Origin: Proteobacteria bacterium UBA2363
Lineage (GTDB): Bacteria > Pseudomonadota > Gammaproteobacteria > Xanthomonadales > UBA2363
Assembly: GCA_002344355.1 (NCBI GenBank)
Contig: DDTN01000028.1
Span: 48,723-112,722, forward strand
Direction: 5' to 3'
DNA length: 64,000 nucleotides
The notes beneath the pieces are model-generated. The model was not told the DNA's origin. It saw only the letters and a list, made by a program, of their open reading frames with translations, and searched no databases. This document shows, piece by piece, positions 48,928 through 58,232 of the stretch. Position numbers and translations under genes: made by a program. Within the stretch, counting starts at the first letter, position 1. The number at the start of each line of letters is the position of its first letter.

Positions 48928-50091
48928 CTAGACGCCCGGCCGGCCGCGCCGGACGACCAGCACCGCGATGCCGGCCAGCAGGCCCAGGAAGGCGCTCCCG
49001 AGCCCAGCCACGTTAACGCCGGAACCCGTGACCAGAAAGGCCAGGATCGCCGCCTCGCGCTGATCCGCCTCGGCCAGTGACGTCGCCAGGCTGCCGGCCA
49101 GCGTCGGCAGCAGCGCCAGCCCGGCCAGCACCAGGATCAGGGTCGGCGGCATCGCTGCCAGCAGACTGGCCACGGTGGCGCCGAACAGGCCGAGCGCCAG
49201 ATAGAAGATTCCGGCACTCAGCGATGCCAGCCAGCGCCGACCGGGTTGCGGATCCGCCTCCGGGCCCGAGCAGATCGCTGCGGTGATCGCCGCCAGGTTG
49301 AACCCGTAACCGCCCAGCGGGGCCAGGACAAGCCCGGTCGCTCCGGTCCAGGCCACCAGCGGACCGGCGCGCACCGGGTAGCCGTTGCCGCGCAGCACCG
49401 CGATCCCGGGGAGGTTCTGGGCCGCCATGGTCACCAGGAACAGCGGCACGCCGACGCCCAGCACCGCCGCGACCGAGAAGCTCGGCGTCACCCACACCGG
49501 CCGCGCCAGCAGAAGTTCCACCTGGTCGATGGCCAGGCTGCCCTGCCAGGCAGCCACCAGCAGGCCGGCCAGCAGGGTCAGGCCCACCGCCAGGTCGGGA
49601 AACAGCACCCTACCCGCGAGCCAGGCCAGCAGCATCGCCAGTCCAAGGACCGGTGCCTGCGGAACCGCCCCGAACGCCTCCAGCCCGAAGCGCAGCAGCA
49701 CGCCGGCCAGCATCGCCGCGGCCAGGCTGCGCGGCAGGTACCGGAGCAGGAGGTCGAACCAGCCCAGCACCCCGGCCAGGGTCAGCAGCAGCGAGGAACA
49801 CAGGAAACCCGCCACCGCCTCGGCCATCGACAGTCCGGGCAAGGCACTGACCAGCAGCGCGGCGCCGGGCGTCGACCAGGCGGTCAGGATCGGCATGCGG
49901 TACGCCAGCGAGAGTCCGATCGTGCTCAGGCCGGTGCCGACCCCGAGCGCCCAGAGCCAGGAACCCAGCTCGGCCTGGCTCGCGCCCGCCGCCGCGGCCG
50001 CCTGGAAAACGATGGCGATGGTGCCGGCGTATCCGATCAGCACGGCCACCAGGCCGGCACCCAGGTGGGACGGTCGAAGCGACGACGGCAC
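48928..50091 (-). CDS. BenE-family transporter
   Basis: A 387-residue membrane protein with about 11-12 helices, matching the benzoate/H+ symporter (BenE) family: AYRMPILTAWSTPGAALL, GLSMAEAVAGFLCSSLLL, VTMAAQNLPGIAVLRGNGY and PLGGYGFNLAAITAAICSG. The start is GTG. The natural substrate could be benzoate or another aromatic or purine-like acid; no catabolic genes are adjacent. Its 3' end is only 15 bp from the dif-like site. Confidence 0.9.
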   Translation of the reverse strand: MPSSLRPSHLGAGLVAVLIGYAGTIAIVFQAAAAAGASQAELGSWLWALGVGTGLSTIGLSLAYRMPILTAWSTPGAALLVSALPGLSMAEAVAGFLCSSLLLTLAGVLGWFDLLLRYLPRSLAAAMLAGVLLRFGLEAFGAVPQAPVLGLAMLLAWLAGRVLFPDLAVGLTLLAGLLVAAWQGSLAIDQVELLLARPVWVTPSFSVAAVLGVGVPLFLVTMAAQNLPGIAVLRGNGYPVRAGPLVAWTGATGLVLAPLGGYGFNLAAITAAICSGPEADPQPGRRWLASLSAGIFYLALGLFGATVASLLAAMPPTLILVLAGLALLPTLAGSLATSLAEADQREAAILAFLVTGSGVNVAGLGSAFLGLLAGIAVLVVRRGRPGV

Positions 50092-50144
50092 GCGGGTCGG
50101 TCCTGGTCGGGGCGGACGCGCCTTTTAGCACGTCCGCCCTCCCC

Positions 50145-50867
50145 TCAGGCCGTCGCCGGCGGCGCCAGCAGGAAGACCACGCCCGGAACCACCGGCTCGG
50201 CGCGCCAGCCCCAGCTGCGCGCCAGCCAGTCGAAGGTCTGCATGCGCCAGAACGCCACGTGGGTGCAGTCGCGCCGGTAGTGCCAGCGCGCGAAATCGAT
50301 GCCGTCCTCGAGCAGCGAGGTCATCACCGCCAGCAGGCCGCCGGCGCGCACCAGCGTGCGCAGGCGCGTCAGGACGGCCGCGGGATCGTGCAGATGCTCG
50401 ACCACCTCGGTACAGGTGACGGCGTCGTAGTTGCGGGCAAGCACCGCCGGGTAGGGCGCGAACCACGGGTCGTACACGGCGACCTCGTGGCCGGAATCGC
50501 GCAGCATGGCCGCCAGCGCCGGACCCGGCCCGCAGCCGAAGTCCAGGACCTGGCTGCCCGGCCGCAGACGGCTGCGCAGCGGCGTGGCCAGGCGCTCGAG
50601 GAACTTCCGGTAGCCGGGATCGTCGGGGTGGTTGCGATGCAGCAGGTACTCCTCGCGCTCGCGCGCCGGTGCCGGCCGCTGTCGGTACGACAGGTAGGTC
50701 AGCTGGCAACGCGTGCAGCGTGCGTAGTCGAGGCCGTCGACCCGGGCGAAGGTCCCCCCGGGCGCGTGGCACAGCGGGCATCCTTCCGGACCGGCCGGGC
50801 CGCCGGTCCCGGGTTCGGCGGGCTTCGGACCGGTGCCGTCCGGGGTGTCGGGGAGGATGCCGGGCAT
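50145..50867 (-). CDS. class I SAM-dependent methyltransferase with N-terminal zinc ribbon
   Basis: A 240-residue cytoplasmic protein. The N-terminus has a zinc ribbon, CPLCHAPGG and CTRCQLTYL (residues about 30-60). The Rossmann methyltransferase follows, with VLDFGCGPGPALAAML (SAM), AVYDPWFAPYP, VTCTEVVEHLHDP and VRAGGLLAVMTSLLEDG. The build matches 2-polyprenyl-3-methyl-6-methoxy-type and other zinc-ribbon methyltransferases (methyltransf_23). Substrate unknown. Confidence 0.85.
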   Translation of the reverse strand: MPGILPDTPDGTGPKPAEPGTGGPAGPEGCPLCHAPGGTFARVDGLDYARCTRCQLTYLSYRQRPAPAREREEYLLHRNHPDDPGYRKFLERLATPLRSRLRPGSQVLDFGCGPGPALAAMLRDSGHEVAVYDPWFAPYPAVLARNYDAVTCTEVVEHLHDPAAVLTRLRTLVRAGGLLAVMTSLLEDGIDFARWHYRRDCTHVAFWRMQTFDWLARSWGWRAEPVVPGVVFLLAPPATA

Positions 50868-51021
50868 GGGTCGGGGCGCGGGTTCGGGACATCCATGGTG
50901 CCCGGGTAAGGTGCACGACGCGAGCCGGGCGGCCGGTGGCGCGCGGGTGCCGCGCGGGCGTCGCCACCCTGCCCTGTCGTCCGTGGCGGTCCCCGGGCTT
51001 CCCCTTGTGCGATGCAGCCGC

Positions 51022-51027
51022 TATACT
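51022..51027 (+). promoter_or_regulatory. candidate -10 box of rpmJ
   Basis: TATACT matches five of six -10 positions, 38 bp before the rpmJ start. The -35 is weak. Confidence 0.4.
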
Positions 51028-51064
51028 CGCGCGCTTTACGCCGTCCGGTTCCGAGGTTCGTGTC

Positions 51065-51190
51065 ATGAAAGTCCTGTCGTCCCTGAAGTCCGCCAAGTCC
51101 CGGCACCGCGACTGCAAGATCGTCCGTCGCCGCGGCAAGGTGTTCGTGATCTGCAAGAGCAACCCGAGGTTCAAGGCGCGCCAGCGCTGA
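51065..51190 (+). CDS. rpmJ: 50S ribosomal protein bL36, zinc-free type
   Basis: A 41-residue ribosomal protein (MKVLSSLKSAKSRHRDCKIV, then RRRGKVFVICKSNPRFKARQR in part: KVFVICKSNPRFKARQ). It keeps only two cysteines (DCK and VIC), and the zinc-ligand Cys and His of the standard form are Arg and Phe, as in E. coli YkgO. Such C- paralogues replace the zinc form when zinc is short. It has its own promoter and stands alone, away from the main ribosomal operons. Confidence 0.95.
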   Translation: MKVLSSLKSAKSRHRDCKIVRRRGKVFVICKSNPRFKARQR

Positions 51191-51213
51191 GCCGCGGGTC
51201 CTGGATCAAGCGC

Positions 51214-51242
51214 CACGAGGCCGGCTCCCAGCCGGCCTCGTG
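51214..51242 (+). terminator. hairpin downstream of rpmJ
   Basis: A 12-bp perfect stem (51214-51225 with 51231-51242) around the loop TCCCA, 24 bp after the rpmJ stop. There is no strong T-run. Confidence 0.6.
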
Positions 51243-51359
51243 CATTCCGGGGGGCGTCCCGCCCGATTCCGGCCGGCGCCGGCATCCGTTCCGGCGTTCA
51301 TGACGACCGGCGCGCGCATCTGCTAAAACAGCCGGACCACGAACACAGGGGTGGCTCCA

Positions 51360-51671
51360 ATGCACAACCGTTACCTGCTCCTCGCCTCCTTGCTCGGCCT
51401 GGGCGCTGCCCTGCCCGCCAGCGCCGACGTCCTGCTGATCGAGCGTGCCGAACAGGCGCAGCGTGCCGGCCTGCCCGCCAACGGGCTGACCATGGCCCAG
51501 GTCGAGGCCCGCTTCGGCGCGCCGCTGGAGAAGCTGGCGCCGGTGGCCGGCTACAAGCCCGACCACCCGCCGATCACGCGCTGGCGCTACGCCGGACACA
51601 CGGTCTACTTCGAGCACCAGCGGGTGATCAGCACCGTGCTCGACACGGCCGCCGCCGGGCCGTCGCGCTAG
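51360..51671 (+). CDS. small secreted protein upstream of aguA
   Basis: A 103-residue protein with a signal peptide (MHNRYLLLASLLGLGAALPASAD). The mature part contains ANGLTMAQVEARFGAPLEKL, then PPITRWRYAGHTVYFEHQRVI. The opening 'LTMAQVEARFGAP' resembles the SmpA/OmlA-type helix that begins small periplasmic domains. A role in the outer membrane or envelope is possible but unproven. It lies 16 bp before aguA on the same strand. Confidence 0.7.
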   Translation: MHNRYLLLASLLGLGAALPASADVLLIERAEQAQRAGLPANGLTMAQVEARFGAPLEKLAPVAGYKPDHPPITRWRYAGHTVYFEHQRVISTVLDTAAAGPSR

Positions 51672-51687
51672 CGCCCAGGCCACCGCC

Positions 51688-52731
51688 ATGACCACGATGC
51701 CGTTCTGGCCGGCTGAATGGGCGCCCCAGGACGGCATCCTGCTGGCCTGGCCGCACGCCGGCACCGACTGGGCCGGCAACCTCGCCGACGTCGAGCTCAC
51801 CTACGCGGCCCTGGTGGCGGCGATCAGCCGCCGCCAGCGCGCCGTCGTCTGCGTCGCCGATCAGGCGGTGGAACTGCGCATGGCCACGCTGCTGGCCCAG
51901 GCAGGCGCCCTGCCCGGCCGGATCAGGACGGTGCGCATCGAGTACGACGATACCTGGCTGCGCGACAGCGGGCCGATCACCCTGCTCGGCGCCGACGGGC
52001 CGGTGCTGCTGGATTTCCGGTTCACCGGCTGGGGCGGCAAGTTCGAGGCCGGCCGCGACGATCGCCTGGTCGAGGGCCTGTTCGGGCGCGGCCTGTTCGT
52101 GCCGGCGGCGCGACGGGTGCCGGTCGACTTCGCCCTGGAAGGCGGCGCGATCGAGACCGATGGCGCCGGCACCCTGCTGTCCACCTGGCACTGCCTGGCT
52201 GCCCGGCACCCCGGCAGATCGCGCGCCGAGGTCGAGGCGGAACTGGCCCGGACCCTCGCCGTCGACCGCTTCCACTGGCTCGAGCACGGCGCGCTGGAAG
52301 GCGACGACACCGACGCCCACATCGACACCCTGGCGCGCTTCGCCGCGCCCGATGCCATCGTCTACCAGGGCTGCGACGACCCCGCCGATCCGCATCACGC
52401 GGGACTGGCCGCCATGGCCGGCGAGATCGCCGCGCTGCGCGACCGCCACGACCGTCCCTACCGGCGCTTCGCCCTGCCCTGGGCGCAGCCGGTCCATGCC
52501 GCCGATGGCCGGCGCCTGGCCGCCTCGTACGCGAATTTCCTGATCGTCAATGGCGCGGTGCTGATGCCGGGCTACGGCGATCCGGCCGATGCCGCCGCCG
52601 CCCGGGTGCTGGCCCGTGCCTTCCCGGATCGCGCCATCGAGATCGTTCCGTGCCGGCCGCTGATCGAACAGAACGGCTCGCTCCACTGTGTCACCATGCA
52701 GCTTCCCCGCGGAGTGCTTGCCAATGACTGA
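51688..52731 (+). CDS. aguA: agmatine deiminase
   Basis: A 347-residue guanidino-modifying enzyme that converts agmatine to N-carbamoylputrescine. Motifs are EYDDTWLRDSGPI, DFALEGGAIETDG, EGDDTDAHIDTLARF and the catalytic Cys near residue 334 in NGSLHCVTMQ. Its length and order are typical. The stop overlaps the aguB start by 8 nt, so the two enzymes of this route to putrescine are made together. Confidence 0.95.
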   Translation: MTTMPFWPAEWAPQDGILLAWPHAGTDWAGNLADVELTYAALVAAISRRQRAVVCVADQAVELRMATLLAQAGALPGRIRTVRIEYDDTWLRDSGPITLLGADGPVLLDFRFTGWGGKFEAGRDDRLVEGLFGRGLFVPAARRVPVDFALEGGAIETDGAGTLLSTWHCLAARHPGRSRAEVEAELARTLAVDRFHWLEHGALEGDDTDAHIDTLARFAAPDAIVYQGCDDPADPHHAGLAAMAGEIAALRDRHDRPYRRFALPWAQPVHAADGRRLAASYANFLIVNGAVLMPGYGDPADAAAARVLARAFPDRAIEIVPCRPLIEQNGSLHCVTMQLPRGVLAND

Positions 52732-53611
52732 GCTGGTGGTCGCCCTCGTGCAGGAGCGCAACCATGGCGACGCGGATGCCAACCTGGCGGTGATCGAGCA
52801 GCGCGTGCGCGAAGCGGCGGCCGCGGGCGCGGGCCTGGTGGTCCTGCAGGAACTGCACAACGGTCCGTACTTCTGCCAGCGCGAGAACGTAGACGAGTTC
52901 GACCTGGCCGAGCCCATTCCCGGGCCCAGCACGCGGCGCCTGGGCGAGCTCGCCGCGGCGTGCCGGGTGGTGCTGGTCGGCTCGCTGTTCGAGCGTCGAG
53001 CCCCCGGCCTCTACCACAACACCGCCGTGGTCTTCGAACGCGACGGCCGGCTGCTCGGACGCTACCGGAAGATGCACATCCCGGACGATCCGGGCTACTA
53101 CGAGAAGTTCTACTTCACCCCCGGCGACCTCGGCTTCGAGCCGGTCGACACGTCCGCCGGCCGCCTGGGCGTGCTGGTGTGCTGGGACCAGTGGTATCCG
53201 GAAGCGGCCCGGCTGATGGCGCTGGCCGGTGCCGAGCTGCTGATCTATCCCACCGCGATCGGCTGGGACCCCGGCGACGACCAGGCCGAGCACGCTCGTC
53301 AGCGTGACGCCTGGATCACCGTGCAGCGCGGGCACGCCGTGGCCAACGGCCTGCCGGTGCTGTCCTGCAACCGGGTCGGCTTCGAGGCCGACCCGGATGG
53401 CGTCGGTCGCGGCGCCCGGTTCTGGGGCAGCAGCTTCGTGACCGGCCCGCAGGGCGAGTTCATCGCCCAGGCCGGGACCGACGATCCCGAACTGCTGCTG
53501 GCCCGTGTCGATCGCGCCCGCACCGATGCGGTCAGGCGCATCTGGCCGTTCCTGCGCGACCGGCGCATCGACGCCTACGGCGACCTGCTCAAGCGCTACC
53601 GCGATGGTTGA
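52724..53611 (+). CDS. aguB: N-carbamoylputrescine amidase
   Basis: A 295-residue nitrilase-family enzyme that cleaves N-carbamoylputrescine to putrescine. The catalytic triad is Glu43 (LQELHNGPYF), Lys116 (RYRKMHIPDD) and Cys153 (LVCWDQWYPE). It overlaps aguA by 8 nt and the TraB gene by 8 nt. Putrescine then feeds polyamine supply; no arginine decarboxylase gene is in the window. Confidence 0.95.
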   Translation: MTELVVALVQERNHGDADANLAVIEQRVREAAAAGAGLVVLQELHNGPYFCQRENVDEFDLAEPIPGPSTRRLGELAAACRVVLVGSLFERRAPGLYHNTAVVFERDGRLLGRYRKMHIPDDPGYYEKFYFTPGDLGFEPVDTSAGRLGVLVCWDQWYPEAARLMALAGAELLIYPTAIGWDPGDDQAEHARQRDAWITVQRGHAVANGLPVLSCNRVGFEADPDGVGRGARFWGSSFVTGPQGEFIAQAGTDDPELLLARVDRARTDAVRRIWPFLRDRRIDAYGDLLKRYRDG

Positions 53612-54833
53612 CCCGGCCCCGGCGGTGCCGGCCGATGCCCTCGCCGGCCAGCCGATCCAGCATGTCGAGCGCGACGGCGTGCATTACACGCTGCTCGGCA
53701 CCGCCCACGTCTCGCATGCCAGCGTCGCCGCGGTCGAGGCACTGCTGGCGCGGGAGCGCTTCGATGCGGTGGCGGTGGAGCTGTGCGACAGCCGCTTCCA
53801 GGCACTGGCCGCACCGGAACGCCTGCAGCAGATGGACCTGGTCGCGGTGCTGCGCAACGGCAAGGCCGGCATGGTCGCGGCCCAGCTCCTGCTGGCCGGC
53901 TACCAGGCCCGCCTGGCCGAGCAGCTCGGCATCGAGCCCGGCGCCGAGATGAAGGCGGCCATGGCCGGCGCCCAGGTCCGCGACCTGCCGGTCTGGCTGA
54001 TCGACCGGGAAGTCGGGCTCACCGTGGGCCGCGCCTACCGGGCGGTCGGTTTCTGGCAGCGGATGGGCCTGGTCGGCGGACTGCTCGGCAGCCTGCTCAG
54101 CCGCGAGCGCATCGACGAGTCGGAGATCGAGAAGCTCAAGGAAGGCGACATGCTGGACAGCGCCTTCCGCGAGTTCGCGACCCAGTCGCAGTCGCTCTAC
54201 CAGGCCCTGATCGGCGAACGCGACCAGTTCATGGCCGCGCGCCTGCGCGAACAGGCCGCACGCGTCGACGACGTCGCCCGGGTGCTGGTCGTGATCGGCG
54301 CCGGCCACCTGCGCGGTCTCGCCGACGAACTCGCCAGCCAGCAGGAAGCGCCGGCGCTGGTCGCGGCCCGGCTGTCGCAACCGCCGCCGCCGGCGCGCTG
54401 GCCGAAGGTGCTCGGCTGGACCCTGCTGCTGCTGATCGTCGGCGGCTTCGCCTGGGGCTTCAGCAAGGGCGGCGCGGTCGGCATGGAGCTGGTGGTCGCC
54501 TGGGTGCTGGCGACCGCCGGGCTGGGCGCGCTCGGTTGCGCGCTGGCCGGTGGCCACCCCGCGAGCATCGCCGCCGCGGCGCTGGCATCGCCGCTGACGC
54601 CGCTGCATCCGGTACTGAGTTCGGGTACCGTGAGCGCGGCCGTCGAACTGTGGCTGCGCAAGCCGCGGGTCGCCGACTTCGCGGCATTGCGCACCGACCT
54701 CGTCTCCTGGAAGGGCTGGTGGCGGAACGGCGTCGCCCGCATCCTGCTCAACTTCTTCCTCACCAATCTCGGGACCGCGCTGGGCGTCTACCTGGCCGGA
54801 GCCCGCATGATCAAGGCCCTGTTCAGCGCATGA
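53604..54833 (+). CDS. TraB-family membrane protein
   Basis: A 409-residue protein. The N-terminal TraB/GumN-like domain (about 25-255) has YTLLGTAHVSHASV, DAVAVELCDSRFQAL, GERDQFMAARL and VLVVIGAGHLRGLADEL, the family metal-site residues. The C-terminal 130 residues hold four membrane helices. The family has been linked to quorum-peptide and shufflon functions in other settings and to metalloprotease activity, but its role here is unknown. Start overlaps aguB by 8 nt; stop overlaps the DUF349 gene by 4. Confidence 0.88.
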   Translation: MVDPAPAVPADALAGQPIQHVERDGVHYTLLGTAHVSHASVAAVEALLARERFDAVAVELCDSRFQALAAPERLQQMDLVAVLRNGKAGMVAAQLLLAGYQARLAEQLGIEPGAEMKAAMAGAQVRDLPVWLIDREVGLTVGRAYRAVGFWQRMGLVGGLLGSLLSRERIDESEIEKLKEGDMLDSAFREFATQSQSLYQALIGERDQFMAARLREQAARVDDVARVLVVIGAGHLRGLADELASQQEAPALVAARLSQPPPPARWPKVLGWTLLLLIVGGFAWGFSKGGAVGMELVVAWVLATAGLGALGCALAGGHPASIAAAALASPLTPLHPVLSSGTVSAAVELWLRKPRVADFAALRTDLVSWKGWWRNGVARILLNFFLTNLGTALGVYLAGARMIKALFSA

Positions 54834-57208
54834 GCCTGCTCGACTCCTTCCGCAAACCCGCCTGGCAGTCCAAGGACGCCGGTCGTCGCGCCGAGGCGGT
54901 GGCCTCGGACTCCGATCCGGAGCTCATCGCGGCCTTGCCCGGCATCGCCGGCGAGGATGCCGATGCCGGCGTGCGCCGGAGCGCATTGCGGCGACTGGAC
55001 GCGCCGGCGATGTGGGCGAAGGCGATGCTGGCCGATCCCGACCCCGTCCTGCGGGAGCAGGCGCGCGAAGCCTGGCTGGCCGCCGTCGCGGGCGGTCGCT
55101 GTCCGATCGACGCCGCGGCCTGGGATGCCCTGCTGCCGGCGGAGCTGGAGCGCCTGGCCGCACGTGGCGTCCCTGCCGAGGTTCGTGGCGCGGCGCTGGC
55201 GCTTTGCCGGCGGCCGGCATTCCTGGCCGAGCGGGCACTGCTCGAGCCGGAGGCCGGCCTGCGCCTGGCCCTGGTCGATCGGCTGGATTCGGCGGAACTG
55301 CTGGACCGGCTGGCCGACAAGGCCAGGCGCACCGACAAGCAGGTCGCCCGCGCCGCCCGCGAGCGCGCCCAGCAGCTGCGCCTGGCCAGCGGCGACCCCG
55401 GCGCCCTCGGCGCCCGCGCCGAGGCCCTGTGCGTGGCGCTGGAAGCGCAGCTGCGCGGCGGCAGCCCGGCGCAGGAGAGGGCCCGGGCCCTGGCGCATGC
55501 CGAGGAAGAATGGGCCGGACTTGCGCCGGACCGGCTTCCTGCGCAGCTGGCTGCCCGCTTCCATGGACTGTGCCAGGCGCTGCGCCTGCAACTGGCCCCT
55601 CCGCCCCCGTCCGCGCCGGAACAGGCACCGCCGGACGACGCGGCCCGGGGCGCGGACGATCGACCGGCGCCGGCGACGGCAAGCGCGCCGCCGCCTCCCT
55701 CGCCGGAGGAACTGGCGGCCCAGGCCCGGCTCCAGGCGGAACTGGCCATGCTGGCCGAGGAGCGCGAGCGTGAGCGGGTCCGCCAGCAGGAACGCGAGTC
55801 GCAGCGGCAGGAACTGCGTCGCCAGCAGGGACAGCGCCTGGATGCCCTGGCCGCGGCGCTCGCCGCCGGCGACCTGGGTCGCGCCCGCGAGGTCGAGGCG
55901 CAGCTCGATCCCGCCCTGTTCGACGCCGATCTGCGGCGCCGGCGCCAGGCGCTGGAACCGGAACTGCGCAAGCTGCGCGACTGGGAACACTGGGCCAACA
56001 ACAAGGTTCGCGCGCGCCTGTGCGACGAGCTCGAAGCGCTGGCCGGCAGCGGTCTGCATCCGGACGCGCTGGCCACCCGGGTGCGCGAGGTCCAGGCGGA
56101 ATGGAAGCGGCTGGACGCCCTGGAGGGACGTGCCGAAGGAGCCGAGGCGACCGGCCTGGATCGCCGGTTCAGGGCGATCTGCGCGCGGGTGCTCAAGCCC
56201 GCCCGCGGCTTCTTCGAAAAGCGCGACGCGTTGCGCAAGGAGCGGGAACGGGCGATCGCCGGATTCGTCGCCGAGGCCCTTCGGAAGGTCGAGGACGGCG
56301 CCGACACCGCCACGCTGATGCAACTGCAGGCCGACGCCAGTGCGCGGCTGCGCGCCCTCTCCGACCTGCCGGCAGGCCTGCGTCAACGCCTGGCCGGTCG
56401 CCTCACCGGGTTGCTGGACGCCATCCGCCCGCAGGTCGAGGCGGCATTCTCCGAGGTCGAGCAGGCGCGCACGCGCCTGGTCGAAGCGGCGCGACGCCTG
56501 GTCGGCGCCGACGCCGGGGTCAACCGGGGCGCCGAGGCGCGGCGCCTGATGCAGTCCTGGAAGACCCTGGGCAAGGGGCGACCGGGCCGCGACCAGAAGC
56601 AATGGCGGGAATTCCGGGCGGCCCTTGACGAAGCCTTCGCCGAACTCGAAACCGCGCGGTCGCGCGTGCAATCCGAGCGCGAGTCCCTACGGCAGCAGGC
56701 CTTGGCGCTGGTCGAGGAAGCCGAGTCCCTGGCCGGTTCCGGGGACGAGGCGCTGCCTCAGGCCCCACCGCGAATGCGCGACCTGCGGACCCAGTGGCAG
56801 GCCCTGGATTTCCGCGACAGCGACCTGGAACGGCGCTTCGAGCAGGCCGTAGGCAGCCTCCGGCAGGCGGTCCAGGCGATCGAGCGCAGCCGGCAGCGCC
56901 AGCGCCTGCTGACGCGCCTGGACGAGCGGCCTGGCGCCACGCCCCCCGGCGACGCCACGTCTGCCCTCGCCCTGGTATTCGAGATCGAGGCGCTGGCAGG
57001 CATCGAGCCGCCTGCATCGGACCGCGAGGCCAGGCGGCAATGGCAGCTCGAACGCCTGCAGCGCCACATGCGCGGCGACCGCGGCGAATCCGGGAACGAT
57101 CCCGAATCCTTGCTGGAGCGCTGGCTGTCGCAGGCGGCGGGCCTCGATCCGGAACAGCGCCGACCGATGGAGCAGCGGCTTCGCGCCGCCATCCTCGCCC
57201 TGTACTGA
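54830..57208 (+). CDS. DUF349-repeat coiled-coil protein
   Basis: A 792-residue, highly charged, cytoplasmic protein. An Ala-rich HEAT-like N-terminal region (about 20-240), a Pro-rich spacer and a charged coiled coil (ERERERVRQQERESQRQEL) precede several DUF349 repeats. Each has a W/LK.L...GR or similar pattern, for example FFEKRDALRKERERAI, RLMQSWKTLGKGRPGRDQ, MRDLRTQWQALDFRDSDLER. DUF349 proteins are common in Pseudomonas and Xanthomonas and have no clear function. ATGA overlap with the TraB gene suggests coupled translation. Confidence 0.88.
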   Translation: MSLLDSFRKPAWQSKDAGRRAEAVASDSDPELIAALPGIAGEDADAGVRRSALRRLDAPAMWAKAMLADPDPVLREQAREAWLAAVAGGRCPIDAAAWDALLPAELERLAARGVPAEVRGAALALCRRPAFLAERALLEPEAGLRLALVDRLDSAELLDRLADKARRTDKQVARAARERAQQLRLASGDPGALGARAEALCVALEAQLRGGSPAQERARALAHAEEEWAGLAPDRLPAQLAARFHGLCQALRLQLAPPPPSAPEQAPPDDAARGADDRPAPATASAPPPPSPEELAAQARLQAELAMLAEERERERVRQQERESQRQELRRQQGQRLDALAAALAAGDLGRAREVEAQLDPALFDADLRRRRQALEPELRKLRDWEHWANNKVRARLCDELEALAGSGLHPDALATRVREVQAEWKRLDALEGRAEGAEATGLDRRFRAICARVLKPARGFFEKRDALRKERERAIAGFVAEALRKVEDGADTATLMQLQADASARLRALSDLPAGLRQRLAGRLTGLLDAIRPQVEAAFSEVEQARTRLVEAARRLVGADAGVNRGAEARRLMQSWKTLGKGRPGRDQKQWREFRAALDEAFAELETARSRVQSERESLRQQALALVEEAESLAGSGDEALPQAPPRMRDLRTQWQALDFRDSDLERRFEQAVGSLRQAVQAIERSRQRQRLLTRLDERPGATPPGDATSALALVFEIEALAGIEPPASDREARRQWQLERLQRHMRGDRGESGNDPESLLERWLSQAAGLDPEQRRPMEQRLRAAILALY

Positions 57209-57278
57209 ACGAAACGGCGCCCGGACCGCCCCGGGCGCACGCAGTCGCCCCCGCCGTCTGTCCCGGCACCCGTTCCGG

Positions 57279-57917
57279 TCAGGCGCTGATGGTGGGCACC
57301 GGCACCGCGCGCCGTCGGCTGAAGGTGTAGACCGACGCCGGCGGCACGTTGAGCAGGGTGAAGCCCCGCCTGACCGCATGCAGGTTGAGCTCGCGCAGCA
57401 CCTCCGGATGCACCGGTGCCACGGGGCCGTAGGTGAACTGCACGAACACGCCGTCGCCATCCATCAGGTCCAGTGCGGCGCTCAGGACCTCGCGCTGGCC
57501 GGACCGCGGCATCGCCAGCAGGCCCAGGCCGCTGACGACCGCCTGCACCGGGGCGCTCCGGGCGAAGTCGCGGACCGCCGGGGAATCGCGCAGGTGCCGG
57601 GCGTCCGCCTGGACCACCTGGACGCCGGGAAAGCGTGCGACCAGGTAATCGTGCAGTGCCGGGTTGAACTCCACCGCCAGCAGGTCGGCAGGGGCGATGC
57701 CATGGTCCAGCAGGTGCCGGGTGAAGGTCCCGGTGCCGGCACCGAGCTCGATGATCCGGTGGGCGCCGGCAGGCAGCGCCGCCACCATGCGCCGGGCCAG
57801 GAAGCGGCTGCTGGGCGAGACCGCGGCCGTCGACAACGGCCGGCGCAACCATTGCCGGAAGAAGGTCCAGACCTCGTCACGACTGCTGCGGGCGACTGGT
57901 TTGGTCGAGGGCTCCAC
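57279..57917 (-). CDS. PmtA-like SAM-dependent methyltransferase
   Basis: A 212-residue enzyme with the family start WTFFRQWLRRPLSTAAVSPSSRFLARRM and the SAM motif IIELGAGTGTFTRHLL, then VVSGLGLLAMP and FVQFTYGPVAPVH. It resembles phospholipid N-methyltransferases of the PmtA type, which act on phosphatidylethanolamine. AGGAGG lies 6 nt before the GTG at 57917; a longer in-frame ATG at 58028 lacks such a site. Confidence 0.85.
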   Translation of the reverse strand: MEPSTKPVARSSRDEVWTFFRQWLRRPLSTAAVSPSSRFLARRMVAALPAGAHRIIELGAGTGTFTRHLLDHGIAPADLLAVEFNPALHDYLVARFPGVQVVQADARHLRDSPAVRDFARSAPVQAVVSGLGLLAMPRSGQREVLSAALDLMDGDGVFVQFTYGPVAPVHPEVLRELNLHAVRRGFTLLNVPPASVYTFSRRRAVPVPTISA

Positions 57918-58232
57918 GTCCACCTCCTTGGCGTGGCGTCGATCATAGCCACTGGCCGCAGTCACGGCGAGGTGCCATTGGTGGGGGATGGCCTCGCGGC
58001 GCCGCCCGCGGCCGGAACGCAGGCACAAAAAAGCCCCGCGCCGGGGAGGGTCGGAGCGGGGCCGGGGTTGGTGGCCGGAGAGGGAGGGATCCCGGCCACC
58101 TGCCGCAGCGGATTGCCCGCTGCGACGTGCATAGCTTCGCGCAGCGTGACTGAATCCGTCCTGACCATCCTCGTGCCGGCAGTGGCCGCTGCGCCAGGAG
58201 GACCGCCAGCGGCGACGGGGCGCATCCGGCGC
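57918..58232. other. gap upstream of the PmtA-like gene
   Basis: 315 bp with no gene. It holds the rlmKL terminator at 58027-58046 and a run of G-rich imperfect repeats at 58045-58100; nothing else is clear. Confidence 0.4.
58027..58046 (-). terminator. Rho-independent terminator of the rlmKL unit
   Basis: On the minus strand a CCCCG/CGGGG stem around a 3-base loop is followed by six T's (58027-58032). It lies about 190 bp after the rlmKL stop. Confidence 0.65.

Noticed and set aside
58043..58100. G-rich stretch before the rlmKL terminator as a quadruplex or repeat array
   Set aside because: G-runs are irregular and overlap a terminator stem; in DNA this GC-rich such runs are expected.
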